64,000 nt of DNA from assembly GCA_963530295.1 (NCBI GenBank), contig CAUSCF010000003.1, positions 62,001-126,000 on the forward strand. Direction: 5' to 3'. The notes under the pieces were generated by a model. That model was not told the DNA's origin. It saw nothing but the letters and a program-made list of their open reading frames with translations, and did not search any database. This document shows positions 27,305 through 34,849 of the stretch, piece by piece (position 1 is the first letter of the stretch; each line of letters starts with the position of its first letter). This stretch comes from JABCPE02 sp963530295 (lineage in GTDB: Bacteria > Bacteroidota > Bacteroidia > Flavobacteriales > Weeksellaceae). The translations under genes were made by a program, and so were the position numbers.

Positions 27305-28495
27305 TTATTTGTTAATAGCTGATACTCCTGGAAGTTCCAGTCCTTCAAGGCTTTCCAGCATCGCTCCACCACCTGTGGATACATAAGAAACCTTATCTCC
27401 GTAGCCAAACTGCTTCACGAATGCCACGCTGTCCCCTCCCCCTACGAGAGAAAACGCACCAGCCTTAGTAGCTTCTGCTATGCTGTCTCCCAGAGCCTTA
27501 GTTCCTTCAGCAAAATTAGACATTTCAAAAACTCCCAAAGGACCATTCCAAAGAATAGTTTTGGAATTCATAATCACATCGTTATTTATTTTCTGTGACT
27601 CACTTCCTACATCCAGCCCCATCCAGCCGTCAGGAATTTCATTTGCTGCCACTTCTTTTCTTTCGGCATCATTGTTAAACTCTTTCGCTGCGATAACATC
27701 TACAGGAATGTATACTTTAACATTCTGATTTTTAGCCTTTTCTAAAATTTCTAAAGCCAAATCCAGTTTGTCATCCTCCACCAAAGAATTTCCTACATTT
27801 CCTCCCTGCGCTTTGATAAAAGTGAAAGCCATTCCACCACCGATAATCAGATTATCCACCACTGGCAGAATATTTTCTATAATAGTGATTTTGGTAGAAA
27901 CTTTAGAACCACCAAGTATCGCCGTAATAGGCTTTTCTCCAGAGTGAAGGACTTTATCTATCGCTTCTAATTCTTTCGCCATAAGCAGCCCGAAAAACTT
28001 AGTCTGAGGAAAAAATTCAGCGATTACAGCTGTAGAAGCATGTGCTCTGTGAGCCGTACCAAAGGCATCATTCACATACGCATCGCCTAATTTAGCTAAC
28101 TTTTCTGCAAATGCCTTGTCTCCTTTTTCTTCCTCGTTATAGAATCTAAGGTTTTCTAATAGGAGAATTTCTCCGCTTTTCAGCTCAGAAGCCAGTTTTA
28201 CAGCCTCTTCACCGATGCAGTCCTCAGCGAACATCACAGATTTACCCAAAATTTTTTCTATCTCAGGAAGAATGTGTTTTAGTGAGTATTTATCGTTTTT
28301 CTCTCCTTTTGGTCGTCCAAGGTGGGTCATCAGGATAACCGAACCGCCATCGGAAAGAATTTTTTCAATAGTAGGTTTCACAGCTGTGATTCTGGTATTA
28401 TCCGTTACCTTTAGGTTTTCATCCTGAGGGACATTAAAGTCTACTCTTACCAAGGCTTTTTTACCAGAAAAATCAAATTGTTTAATCGTTTTCAT
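27305..28495 (-). CDS. pgk: Phosphoglycerate kinase
   Basis: A 396-residue glycolytic enzyme that transfers the 1-phosphate of 1,3-bisphosphoglycerate to ADP. The N-terminal substrate site VRVDFNVP, the TRITAVKPTIEKIL and LMTHLGRPKG segments, the hinge GGSKVSTKI and the nucleotide-binding GGGDSVAFV are all present. Length is that of a normal monomeric bacterial Pgk. It is a single gene with a TAACTTTG -7 box upstream and an intrinsic terminator downstream. Confidence 0.97.
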   Translation of the reverse strand: MKTIKQFDFSGKKALVRVDFNVPQDENLKVTDNTRITAVKPTIEKILSDGGSVILMTHLGRPKGEKNDKYSLKHILPEIEKILGKSVMFAEDCIGEEAVKLASELKSGEILLLENLRFYNEEEKGDKAFAEKLAKLGDAYVNDAFGTAHRAHASTAVIAEFFPQTKFFGLLMAKELEAIDKVLHSGEKPITAILGGSKVSTKITIIENILPVVDNLIIGGGMAFTFIKAQGGNVGNSLVEDDKLDLALEILEKAKNQNVKVYIPVDVIAAKEFNNDAERKEVAANEIPDGWMGLDVGSESQKINNDVIMNSKTILWNGPLGVFEMSNFAEGTKALGDSIAEATKAGAFSLVGGGDSVAFVKQFGYGDKVSYVSTGGGAMLESLEGLELPGVSAINK

Positions 28496-28525
28496 ATGTA
28501 CATATTTTTATTTGATTACTTTCTG

Positions 28526-28533
28526 CAAAGTTA
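28526..28533 (-). promoter_or_regulatory. -7 promoter element of pgk
   Basis: CAAAGTTA (TAACTTTG on the minus strand) matches TAnnTTTG 30 bases upstream of the pgk ATG. The -33 element is not clear. Confidence 0.5.
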
Positions 28534-28609
28534 AATTATAAATTCGTCCAATAAAAATTTTAGCTGACAAAAAATTACCCAATCAACACACTATTACAAT
28601 ATTCATTTT

Positions 28610-28980
28610 TTCTGTTTAATTTAAAAAAGATATATGATGTATATTGTTATAGAGCTGGGTTTAGTGGATAAATTTTTTATGAAAGTTTAGCACAAATATT
28701 TTAGCCGAAATTCATAGATAATTCACATCATAAAGCATTGATTTTAAATTTATAAAAGGGCTTATCAACATTCGTGAATAAGTCTGAAATAAAGACAATG
28801 TGACCAAGTGTAATGTGAATAAGTCTATTAAAAAACAAATGTTTTTATTTGAAAATAATTATTGACTGGTGGGAAAATTTTTCTCATTAGAATTTTATTT
28901 CGGATTTCAAAATATTTTTTCTTGGAAGTTTTCCACATGGAATAAAGATAGTTTTTCCTCATTAGCCACAGACATTGTTA
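28610..28980. other. Candidate chromosomal replication origin: DnaA-box cluster in A+T-rich gene-free DNA
   Basis: The 550-base interval between pgk (28495) and the lipoprotein gene (29046) has no convincing gene. It contains 9-mers one mismatch from TTATCCACA: TTATCCACT at 28663-28671 (-), TTATCAACA at 28762-28770 (+), TTATTCACA at 28814-28822 (-), TTTTCCACA at 28929-28937 (+) and TTAGCCACA at 28962-28970 (+). A two-mismatch TTATTCACG lies at 28773-28781 (-). A direct repeat GTGAATAAGTCT occurs at 28774-28785 and 28815-28826. The region is very A+T-rich and lies 4-6 kb from two parS-like sites. Against it, no dnaA is in view and many nearby genes to the left point toward it. Confidence 0.4.
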
Positions 28981-28982
28981 AT

Positions 28983-29020
28983 AAAAAAAATCAGATTCAG
29001 TTTTTGAGGCTGAACCTGAT
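28983..29020 (-). terminator. Terminator of the lipoprotein gene at 29046
   Basis: On the minus strand, ATCAGGTTCAG and CTGAATCTGAT form an 11-bp stem (one mismatch) followed by a run of eight T. Confidence 0.8.
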
Positions 29021-29045
29021 GAAAAGCACCTATATAGCTTGGTTT

Positions 29046-29753
29046 TTATTTCGTAGTAATTGTTATAAAAGAATCATCGTTTTTGAATTTAAATCCTTTT
29101 TTCCTTACATCATCTACATTAAACTTTATTTCTACCGTGTTGTTATTTACTTTTCTTACTAAATCATGTTTTCCTTCTATTTTCTTTATTTCCGAATTGA
29201 AATGGAAAGTTACCCGATAGTCTTTAGTAAATATCATCCAATCGAAGCCACATTCTTTGTCTTGATTTATTTTGACGAGTATATCATTTAATACAGAAGT
29301 ATTTATTTTTAAAGTTTTTCCGTCCCATTCATTTTTGGAGAACAAATCAAGAATTGGTAAGGATTTTTCCTCTTTTTTATTGAACATAATGGACAATTCT
29401 TTATTAGTCAGTTTATCAGTTTTAAAGGAAATATCTGTAAGATCATCCTTATCATAGCTGCCTTTTACATATATTTTTTTCATTACTGCTATGGTGTCTG
29501 GAGCGGTGATTCTTTCTTTTTTATCCTTTTTTAGGTTCATCTCATACAAGCTGGTCCATTCTTTTGGGAGATCATCTTTATCTTTCTTATCCTTCTTATT
29601 CTCATCTTTAAAGATTTTCGCTGCTTCTTTCCCATCGATGTCCATCACTATACTCTGTGTTTTGTCTTCGTGCAGGGTAATATCAGCATTCACATTACAC
29701 GAAAACAAGGTCATCACTAGACCTATCATCCAAAAATAAATCTTATTTTTCAT
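29046..29753 (-). CDS. Predicted lipoprotein, function unknown
   Basis: A 235-residue protein with a type II signal (MKNKIYFWMIGLVMTLFSC, lipidated Cys at 19). It has a Lys/Asp-rich charged stretch at about 45-62 (KDENKKDKKDKDDLPKEW). The rest alternates beta-prone segments and ends in FKFKNDDSFITITTK. I recognise no named family; similar lipoproteins occur widely in Chryseobacterium-type genomes. It is a single gene with its own terminator. Confidence 0.7.
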   Translation of the reverse strand: MKNKIYFWMIGLVMTLFSCNVNADITLHEDKTQSIVMDIDGKEAAKIFKDENKKDKKDKDDLPKEWTSLYEMNLKKDKKERITAPDTIAVMKKIYVKGSYDKDDLTDISFKTDKLTNKELSIMFNKKEEKSLPILDLFSKNEWDGKTLKINTSVLNDILVKINQDKECGFDWMIFTKDYRVTFHFNSEIKKIEGKHDLVRKVNNNTVEIKFNVDDVRKKGFKFKNDDSFITITTK

Positions 29754-29785
29754 TGCAATAAATTTTTGTTTAAATTTAATAAAAA

Positions 29786-29823
29786 AAATTGGAACAAATT
29801 CATATAAAATTCATCCCAATTTT
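29786..29823 (-). terminator. Terminator of the superoxide dismutase gene
   Basis: On the minus strand, AATTGGGATGAATT and AATTTGTTCCAATT pair with G-U wobbles and are followed by an eight-T run. Confidence 0.65.
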
Positions 29824-29830
29824 TACTTTT

Positions 29831-30424
29831 TTATTTGTTGTAAAGCTCCTCTACTTTGTCCCAGTTAATCACTTCAAAAAATGCACTGATGTAGTCTGGT
29901 CTTCTGTTTTGGTAATTTAGATAATATGCATGTTCCCAGACATCTATCCCTAGAATAGGCGTACCAGAGCAGCCAGCATTCGGCATCAGCGGGTTGTCCT
30001 GATTCGGAGTGGAGCAGATTTCTACTTCGCCGTTTTCTTTCTTACACAGCCAAGCCCATCCAGAACCAAATCTTGTCTTAGCAGCCTCTGAAAAATCAGC
30101 CTTGAATTTCTCAAAACCGCCGTAGTTTTCTATCGCTTTTTTTACATTTCCCACAGGTTCTTTAGCTCCATTGGGAGTTAGAATTTCCCAGAAAAGAGAG
30201 TGGTTGTAGTGTCCTCCTCCATTGTTTCTCAGCGCGGGTGCTTCTGCTGCCTTACAGATTTCTTCTATGCTTTTCCCTTCTAGGTTGGTTCCCTCTATGG
30301 CTTTATTAAGATTATCTATATACGCCTGATGATGTTTGGTATGGTGGATTTCCATAGTTTTGGCATCTATTGTAGGTTCTAGTGCATCGTATGCATATTC
30401 TAGTTTAGGTAAGTTAAATGACAT
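29831..30424 (-). CDS. sod: Superoxide dismutase (Fe/Mn family)
   Basis: A 197-residue cytosolic enzyme that converts superoxide to oxygen and hydrogen peroxide. Metal ligands are seen at His27 (MEIHHTKHHQAYI), in GGGHYNHSLFWEIL and in DVWEHAYYLNYQNRR. The GSGWAWLC segment is also conserved. The sequence alone does not firmly separate Fe from Mn use, so no letter is given to the symbol. A candidate -7 box CAAAAGTA (TACTTTTG on the minus strand) lies at 30450-30457. Confidence 0.95.
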   Translation of the reverse strand: MSFNLPKLEYAYDALEPTIDAKTMEIHHTKHHQAYIDNLNKAIEGTNLEGKSIEEICKAAEAPALRNNGGGHYNHSLFWEILTPNGAKEPVGNVKKAIENYGGFEKFKADFSEAAKTRFGSGWAWLCKKENGEVEICSTPNQDNPLMPNAGCSGTPILGIDVWEHAYYLNYQNRRPDYISAFFEVINWDKVEELYNK

Positions 30425-30449
30425 AATATATTCTATTTAAAAATTCCGC

Positions 30450-30457
30450 CAAAAGTA
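30450..30457 (-). promoter_or_regulatory. -7 promoter element of sod
   Basis: CAAAAGTA, which is TACTTTTG on the minus strand, lies 25 bases upstream of the ATG. A CAA at 30480-30482 (TTG on the minus strand) is 22 bases further upstream. Confidence 0.5.
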
Positions 30458-30589
30458 AATAAAAATCAAATATTATAATCAATTTTCCCAAGAGATTTTA
30501 TCAATGATTGAAATATATGCATTAACTTTGAGATAAATTTTAAGTAGAATTTTTGTGATTTTTTTAATTGATTTTAAATTCAAAAAACA

Positions 30590-30940
30590 ATGAAAAAGAA
30601 ATTATTTTATGGTGTTTTTCTATTGATGAGTTTATTTTCTTGTGAAAGAATTATAGATAACTATTGGAAGGAACAGGAAAGAAAAAACTACACCTCGCCC
30701 TATATGGGAACTTGGACAGGAACTTACACAGGAGATGAAAGAGGGACTTTCACTCTGGAAGTATCAAAAAGCGGCTATATGAAAAGAGTAACAAGGACTT
30801 CGGGAACTTTTTACGAAGAACAAAGTATGGGATGTGTGCTACATGATGGAACATTACAGCAGGTATATTCGGGAGATTCTAAATTTATGATTCAAGGAAG
30901 TCTGCGCTTCGGTAAAGGCGAGTGGAAAAAAGAAGGATAA
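30590..30940 (+). CDS. Small lipoprotein, possibly shortened by a premature stop
   Basis: A 116-residue protein with signal MKKKLFYGVFLLMSLFSC (Cys at 18) and a lipocalin-like/beta-rich mature part (MGTWTGTYTGDERGTFTLEV). After the TAA at 30938-30940 the same frame continues for nine codons as RGTWVATRR to TAA at 30968-30970. The continuation echoes the GTW...T pattern near the N-terminus of the domain and looks like the natural last strand. The stop may therefore be a recent nonsense mutation. No family is recognised with certainty. Confidence 0.6.
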   Translation: MKKKLFYGVFLLMSLFSCERIIDNYWKEQERKNYTSPYMGTWTGTYTGDERGTFTLEVSKSGYMKRVTRTSGTFYEEQSMGCVLHDGTLQQVYSGDSKFMIQGSLRFGKGEWKKEG

Positions 30941-31015
30941 AGAGGCACTTGGGTAGCTACGAGAAGATAATTTTTTTTTAAAAATAAAATTATATTTACA
31001 TAAACAATTAGTCAA

Positions 31016-32524
31016 ATGAAAAAAACAGCAATAGGAATTATGGCAGTGGCGGCTTCTATGATGCACGCCCAGTCCAAAGAGTATTCTCTGAATTTTGATT
31101 CAGAAAAATACACCATAAAAACGGCTCAGGTAGCAGGAAAAGAAATTTCTTTCAGAGCTTACGAAGATGTAGTCTATGTCAGCCATCCTGTGGATGTACG
31201 ATATCAGAGTATGAACATTTATATCCCTGTGGAATACTACGAGGGAAAAAACATCAGAAAGTATAATGCTGATACAGCGCCTATTTTCCTCCCAAATGAT
31301 GTAGGTAGATATATGTCCTCACAAGCAGGAGAGCCAATAAAAGACCGAATAACAGGCAAGGACAATGCTATCCTTGTCGCCCTGTCCAAAGGCTATGTAG
31401 TGGCATCTCCAGGAGCAAGAGGGCGTAAACTTACTAATGATAAAGCACAATACATTGGCAAAGCTCCTGCTGCGATAGTAGATTTAAAGGCGGCGGTGAG
31501 GTATCTTAGATTTAATGATAAAATAATGCCGGGTAATGCCGAAAAAATCATTTCTAACGGAACAAGAGCAGGCGGAGCCCTTTCAGCGCTTTTGGGAGCG
31601 AGTGGAAATCAGAAAATTTATCATTCTTACTTGAATGAATTAGGCGCTGCTGCTGCGAGAGATGATATTTTTGCGGTCTCTGCCTATTGCCCAATTACCA
31701 ATCTTGACAATGCTGATGCAGCCTACGAATGGCAGTATGGACATGTGAAGGATTATAAGGTAATAAATCTTGTCCATCCTGGTTATATTGAGATATTCAC
31801 AAAAACCTTGACTGAGGAACAAATCGCTGTTCAGCCCAAATTAGCTGCTATGTTTCCTAAATATGTGAATTCCTTAAAACTAAAAGATGAAAACGGAAAA
31901 ACATTGATGCTCAATGATAAAGGAGAAGGAACATTCAAAGAATATGTGAAAAAATTTGTGATAAATTCAGCAAACAAAGCCATCTCGGAAGGAAAGGATT
32001 TGAGTAAATATTCTTGGCTTGAGTTTAAAAATAAAAAAGTAGTAGGGCTGGATTTTAAAACTTATTCCAAAGAATATCTTTCTAGAAGTAAATCCGCTCC
32101 TGCGTTTGATGCTTTGGATTTATCTGCTGGAGAGAATAATTTGTTTGGAGATTTAACGGTTGATAATAAACATTTTACAAAATTTTCTTTTGATAATAAT
32201 ACAGCCAAGTTTTTCATAACAGAATATCCTGTCGAAGGTGGAGCCAGAACATATGAATATACAAAAGCCGAAATGGCGGATACGGATATCGTAAAAATGA
32301 TGAATCCGATGAATTTCATTAAAAACACATCCACCCAAAACTGGAGAATAAGACACGGCGCCAAAGATGCGGATACTTCCCTTGCGATTTCTACAATTCT
32401 TGCGACTACCCTTAGAAACCATAAAAAAGCTGTAGATTTTGCTATGCCTTGGGACATAGTACACAGAGGCGACTATGATTTGGAAGAACTTTTCGAATGG
32501 ATAGATAAAATCTCAACAAAATAA
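31016..32524 (+). CDS. Tannase/feruloyl-esterase-like alpha/beta-hydrolase with Ser-to-Arg at the nucleophile
   Basis: A 502-residue exported protein (signal peptide MKKTAIGIMAVAASMMHAQ) resembling the subtype B tannase-like alpha/beta-hydrolases. Family-like pieces include VRYQSMNIYIPVEYYEG, SKGYVVASPGARGR, DLKAAVRYLRFN and the C-terminal PWDIVHRGDYDLEELFEWI, with the likely catalytic His near residue 483. At the nucleophile elbow, where these proteins have G-T-S-x-G-G, this one reads SNGTRAGGALS, with Arg184 (AGA at 31565-31567). A serine codon AGC or AGT differs by one base. The enzyme is therefore predicted to be hydrolytically dead or re-purposed, unless the base is an error. The rest of the frame is intact. 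Confidence 0.75.
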   Translation: MKKTAIGIMAVAASMMHAQSKEYSLNFDSEKYTIKTAQVAGKEISFRAYEDVVYVSHPVDVRYQSMNIYIPVEYYEGKNIRKYNADTAPIFLPNDVGRYMSSQAGEPIKDRITGKDNAILVALSKGYVVASPGARGRKLTNDKAQYIGKAPAAIVDLKAAVRYLRFNDKIMPGNAEKIISNGTRAGGALSALLGASGNQKIYHSYLNELGAAAARDDIFAVSAYCPITNLDNADAAYEWQYGHVKDYKVINLVHPGYIEIFTKTLTEEQIAVQPKLAAMFPKYVNSLKLKDENGKTLMLNDKGEGTFKEYVKKFVINSANKAISEGKDLSKYSWLEFKNKKVVGLDFKTYSKEYLSRSKSAPAFDALDLSAGENNLFGDLTVDNKHFTKFSFDNNTAKFFITEYPVEGGARTYEYTKAEMADTDIVKMMNPMNFIKNTSTQNWRIRHGAKDADTSLAISTILATTLRNHKKAVDFAMPWDIVHRGDYDLEELFEWIDKISTK

Positions 32525-32542
32525 AACTCCTAAAAACGAAAA

Positions 32543-32567
32543 AACTCGGAATTTCCGAGGTTTTTTT
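32543..32567. terminator. Bidirectional terminator, tannase-like gene / rho
   Basis: AACTCGG and CCGAGGTT flank a short A/T loop with an A run upstream and a seven-T run downstream, between convergent genes. Confidence 0.8.
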
Positions 32568-34221
32568 ATTTGTTCATAGACATTAGGAATTCTTCGTTGT
32601 TCAGAGTTGCTTTCATTTGTTTTTCTACAAATTCCATAGCTTCTACAGGATTCATATCAGAAAGATATTTTCTTAAAATCCACATTCTCTGCTGAGTAGT
32701 TTCATCATGCAGCAGGTCGTCCCTTCTCGTGCTGGAAGCCACCAAATCCACTGCAGGGAAAACCCTTTTATTAGCGATTTTTCTATCCAGCAGGAGTTCC
32801 ATGTTTCCTGTTCCTTTGAATTCTTCAAAAATCACTTCATCCATTTTAGAACCTGTATCTATCAGAGCTGTAGCGATGATGGTCAAAGAACCGCCACCTT
32901 CTATTTTTCTAGCCGCTCCGAAAAATCTTTTTGGTTTGTGCAGTGCATTGGCATCTACTCCACCGGAGAGGATTTTTCCAGAGGCAGGAGTTACCGTGTT
33001 ATAGGCTCTCGCCAGACGAGTGATAGAATCTAGTAAAATTACCACATCATGTCCGCATTCTACCATTCTTTGGGCTTTAGACAGAACCAAATTGGCTACT
33101 TTTACATGTTTTTCTGCCGCTTCATCAAAGGTAGAAGCGATTACTTCTGCATTCACACTTCGCTGCATATCAGTCACTTCCTCTGGTCTTTCATCTATCA
33201 GAAGAATCATCATATAGGCTTCTGGGTGATTTGCCGAGATGGAATTGGCAATGTCTTTCAGGAGCATAGTTTTCCCTGTTTTAGGCTGGGCTACTATCAT
33301 TGCTCTTTGTCCTTTTCCTATTGGAGCGAATAGATCCACTATTCTAGTAGAAAGGGTGGAATTTTTTCCAGTTAAATTAAATTTCTCTTGTGGGAATAGC
33401 GGAGTGAGATATTCAAAAGCTACTCTGTCTTTGATGAAATGCAGGTCTCTGCCATTTACTTCCAATGCTTTTTGGAGCGAAAAATATTTTTCTCCTTCTT
33501 TTGGAAGTCGGACGATACCTTTCACGGTATCACCAGTTTTTAGACCATAATTTCTGATTTGGTTGGTAGAGACAAATACATCGTCTGGAGAAGAAATATA
33601 ATTGAAATCCGAAGAACGGAGGAATCCATAGTTGTCAGGAAGAATCTCTAAAACACCCTCTACGATTACAATATTGTCAAAATTAAATTCCTTTTTAGGA
33701 GGATTTTGCTCTTCGTTTTCGGATTCTTTGTTTTCTGATTGTTTTGTGTTTTCTTTTTGTTTGGTTTTCTTTTTTAGAGGTTTTTCTCCTTCATTGGTTT
33801 TCTCTTCCGAAATATTTTCCTCTACTGCTGCCGAAGCTGGAATATTAGCTTCTTTTTCTTTTGTATTTTTAGGAGATTTTTTGGTTTTTGGAGTAGTTTT
33901 TTTCTCCTCTTTGGCAGGTTTTTCGGTTTTTGATTCTGTTTCTTCTTTTTTGTCCGAAATATTTTCTTCTGCTGGTTTTTCTACTCTTTTTCTTTTAGTA
34001 GTTTTTTTCTCTGGAGTTTGGTTTTCAGTGGTGTTCTCAGGTTTCTCTTCGGTTGCATTATAGTATTCTTTTGCTACTTTGGGATTTGCAGCTTGAAAGT
34101 CAAGAATAGCGAAAACTTTATCATTTTCTGTGCTGTTTCTTGCTACTTTAATGCCTAAATCTTTACAAATTTTAGTCAATTCTGTTGTAGATTTTGACTG
34201 TAGGCTTTCAATGTTAAACAT
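32566..34221 (-). CDS. rho: Transcription termination factor Rho with long charged insertion
   Basis: A 551-residue Rho hexameric RNA helicase. An N-terminal Rho_N-like region (1-50: LTKICKDLGIKVARN) is followed by a Lys/Glu/Thr-rich low-complexity insertion of about 120 residues (55-175). The OB-fold RNA-binding domain comes next (EGVLEILPDNYGFLRSSDFNY), then the ATPase with AQPKTGKTMLLKDIA and the LIDERPEEVTDM and ILLDSITRLARAYNT segments. E. coli Rho has 419 residues; the difference is mainly the insertion, a feature shared by many Bacteroidota Rho proteins. Confidence 0.96.
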   Translation of the reverse strand: MFNIESLQSKSTTELTKICKDLGIKVARNSTENDKVFAILDFQAANPKVAKEYYNATEEKPENTTENQTPEKKTTKRKRVEKPAEENISDKKEETESKTEKPAKEEKKTTPKTKKSPKNTKEKEANIPASAAVEENISEEKTNEGEKPLKKKTKQKENTKQSENKESENEEQNPPKKEFNFDNIVIVEGVLEILPDNYGFLRSSDFNYISSPDDVFVSTNQIRNYGLKTGDTVKGIVRLPKEGEKYFSLQKALEVNGRDLHFIKDRVAFEYLTPLFPQEKFNLTGKNSTLSTRIVDLFAPIGKGQRAMIVAQPKTGKTMLLKDIANSISANHPEAYMMILLIDERPEEVTDMQRSVNAEVIASTFDEAAEKHVKVANLVLSKAQRMVECGHDVVILLDSITRLARAYNTVTPASGKILSGGVDANALHKPKRFFGAARKIEGGGSLTIIATALIDTGSKMDEVIFEEFKGTGNMELLLDRKIANKRVFPAVDLVASSTRRDDLLHDETTQQRMWILRKYLSDMNPVEAMEFVEKQMKATLNNEEFLMSMNK

Positions 34222-34334
34222 ATAAATTTTTAGTAAATGTAATTAAAATCAATGTAAAATTAAGATGTAATTAGGAACAAATGATAGAAGTCCACTGCTC
34301 CTTTAATCGAAAAATATGCTGCAAATCTACACTA

Positions 34335-34368
34335 TTTTTGATAAATACAAAAAAATATTTTATTTTTG
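34335..34368 (+). promoter_or_regulatory. Promoter of the DUF4293 gene, predicted leaderless
   Basis: TTTTTG (34335-34340), a 20-base spacer, then TATTTTTG (34361-34368), a good fit to the Bacteroidota promoter. Only 4 bases separate it from the ATG at 34373. Confidence 0.7.
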
Positions 34369-34372
34369 CACC

Positions 34373-34750
34373 ATGTTACAAAGAATACAGACTATATTTA
34401 TTCTCATTGCAGGGCTTGCCACTGTGGGACTTTTTTTGACATCAAAAGATGTTGAAATTCTAGGTTTTTTGGGCGGAGTAGGATTTTTGGGAGCAGTAGA
34501 ATTCATCTGTATTTTTATGTACAAAAATAGAGGAAGACAAATACTGCTGAATAATATCAGCATTGTTATAAACGCTTTGTTGATAGGGTTATTGGTTTAT
34601 TGGTTACTAAATTTACCTGGAGGAATGGATTTTCCTGAGAAAGGTATTGAGCCGATATTTCCGCTGATTTCTATTGTGTTTTTATTTATGGCAAATAAAA
34701 ATATCCGTAGAGATGAGAGGCTTGTAAAATCTGTAGACAGACTCCGATAG
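34373..34750 (+). CDS. DUF4293 family membrane protein
   Basis: A 125-residue integral membrane protein with four predicted hydrophobic segments (about 5-22, 30-45, 58-76 and 88-107) and a basic C-terminus. It begins MLQRIQTIFILIAG, the start typical of DUF4293 proteins, a Bacteroidota-restricted family of unknown function often located beside rho. The frame is open from 34316, but the promoter overlaps that region, so ATG 34373 is preferred. A terminator follows. Confidence 0.82.
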   Translation: MLQRIQTIFILIAGLATVGLFLTSKDVEILGFLGGVGFLGAVEFICIFMYKNRGRQILLNNISIVINALLIGLLVYWLLNLPGGMDFPEKGIEPIFPLISIVFLFMANKNIRRDERLVKSVDRLR

Positions 34751-34775
34751 CTATACAACGATTTATTTTGAGTGA

Positions 34776-34804
34776 AAAACCAGTCTTTTGGGCTGGTTTT
34801 TTTG
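34776..34804 (+). terminator. Terminator of the DUF4293 gene
   Basis: AAAACCAG and CTGGTTTT form an 8-bp stem with a 9-base loop, followed by a T run. Confidence 0.75.
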
Positions 34805-34849
34805 TATAAGAAAAAAAATTGTAATTTGGTCAGTTGAAATTTTTATTTG

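Noticed and set aside
28869..29162. A 97-codon plus-strand frame starting with GTG in the candidate origin
   Set aside because: It runs through a terminator and into the antisense of the lipoprotein gene, and its composition is random (Phe/Ser/Tyr-rich).
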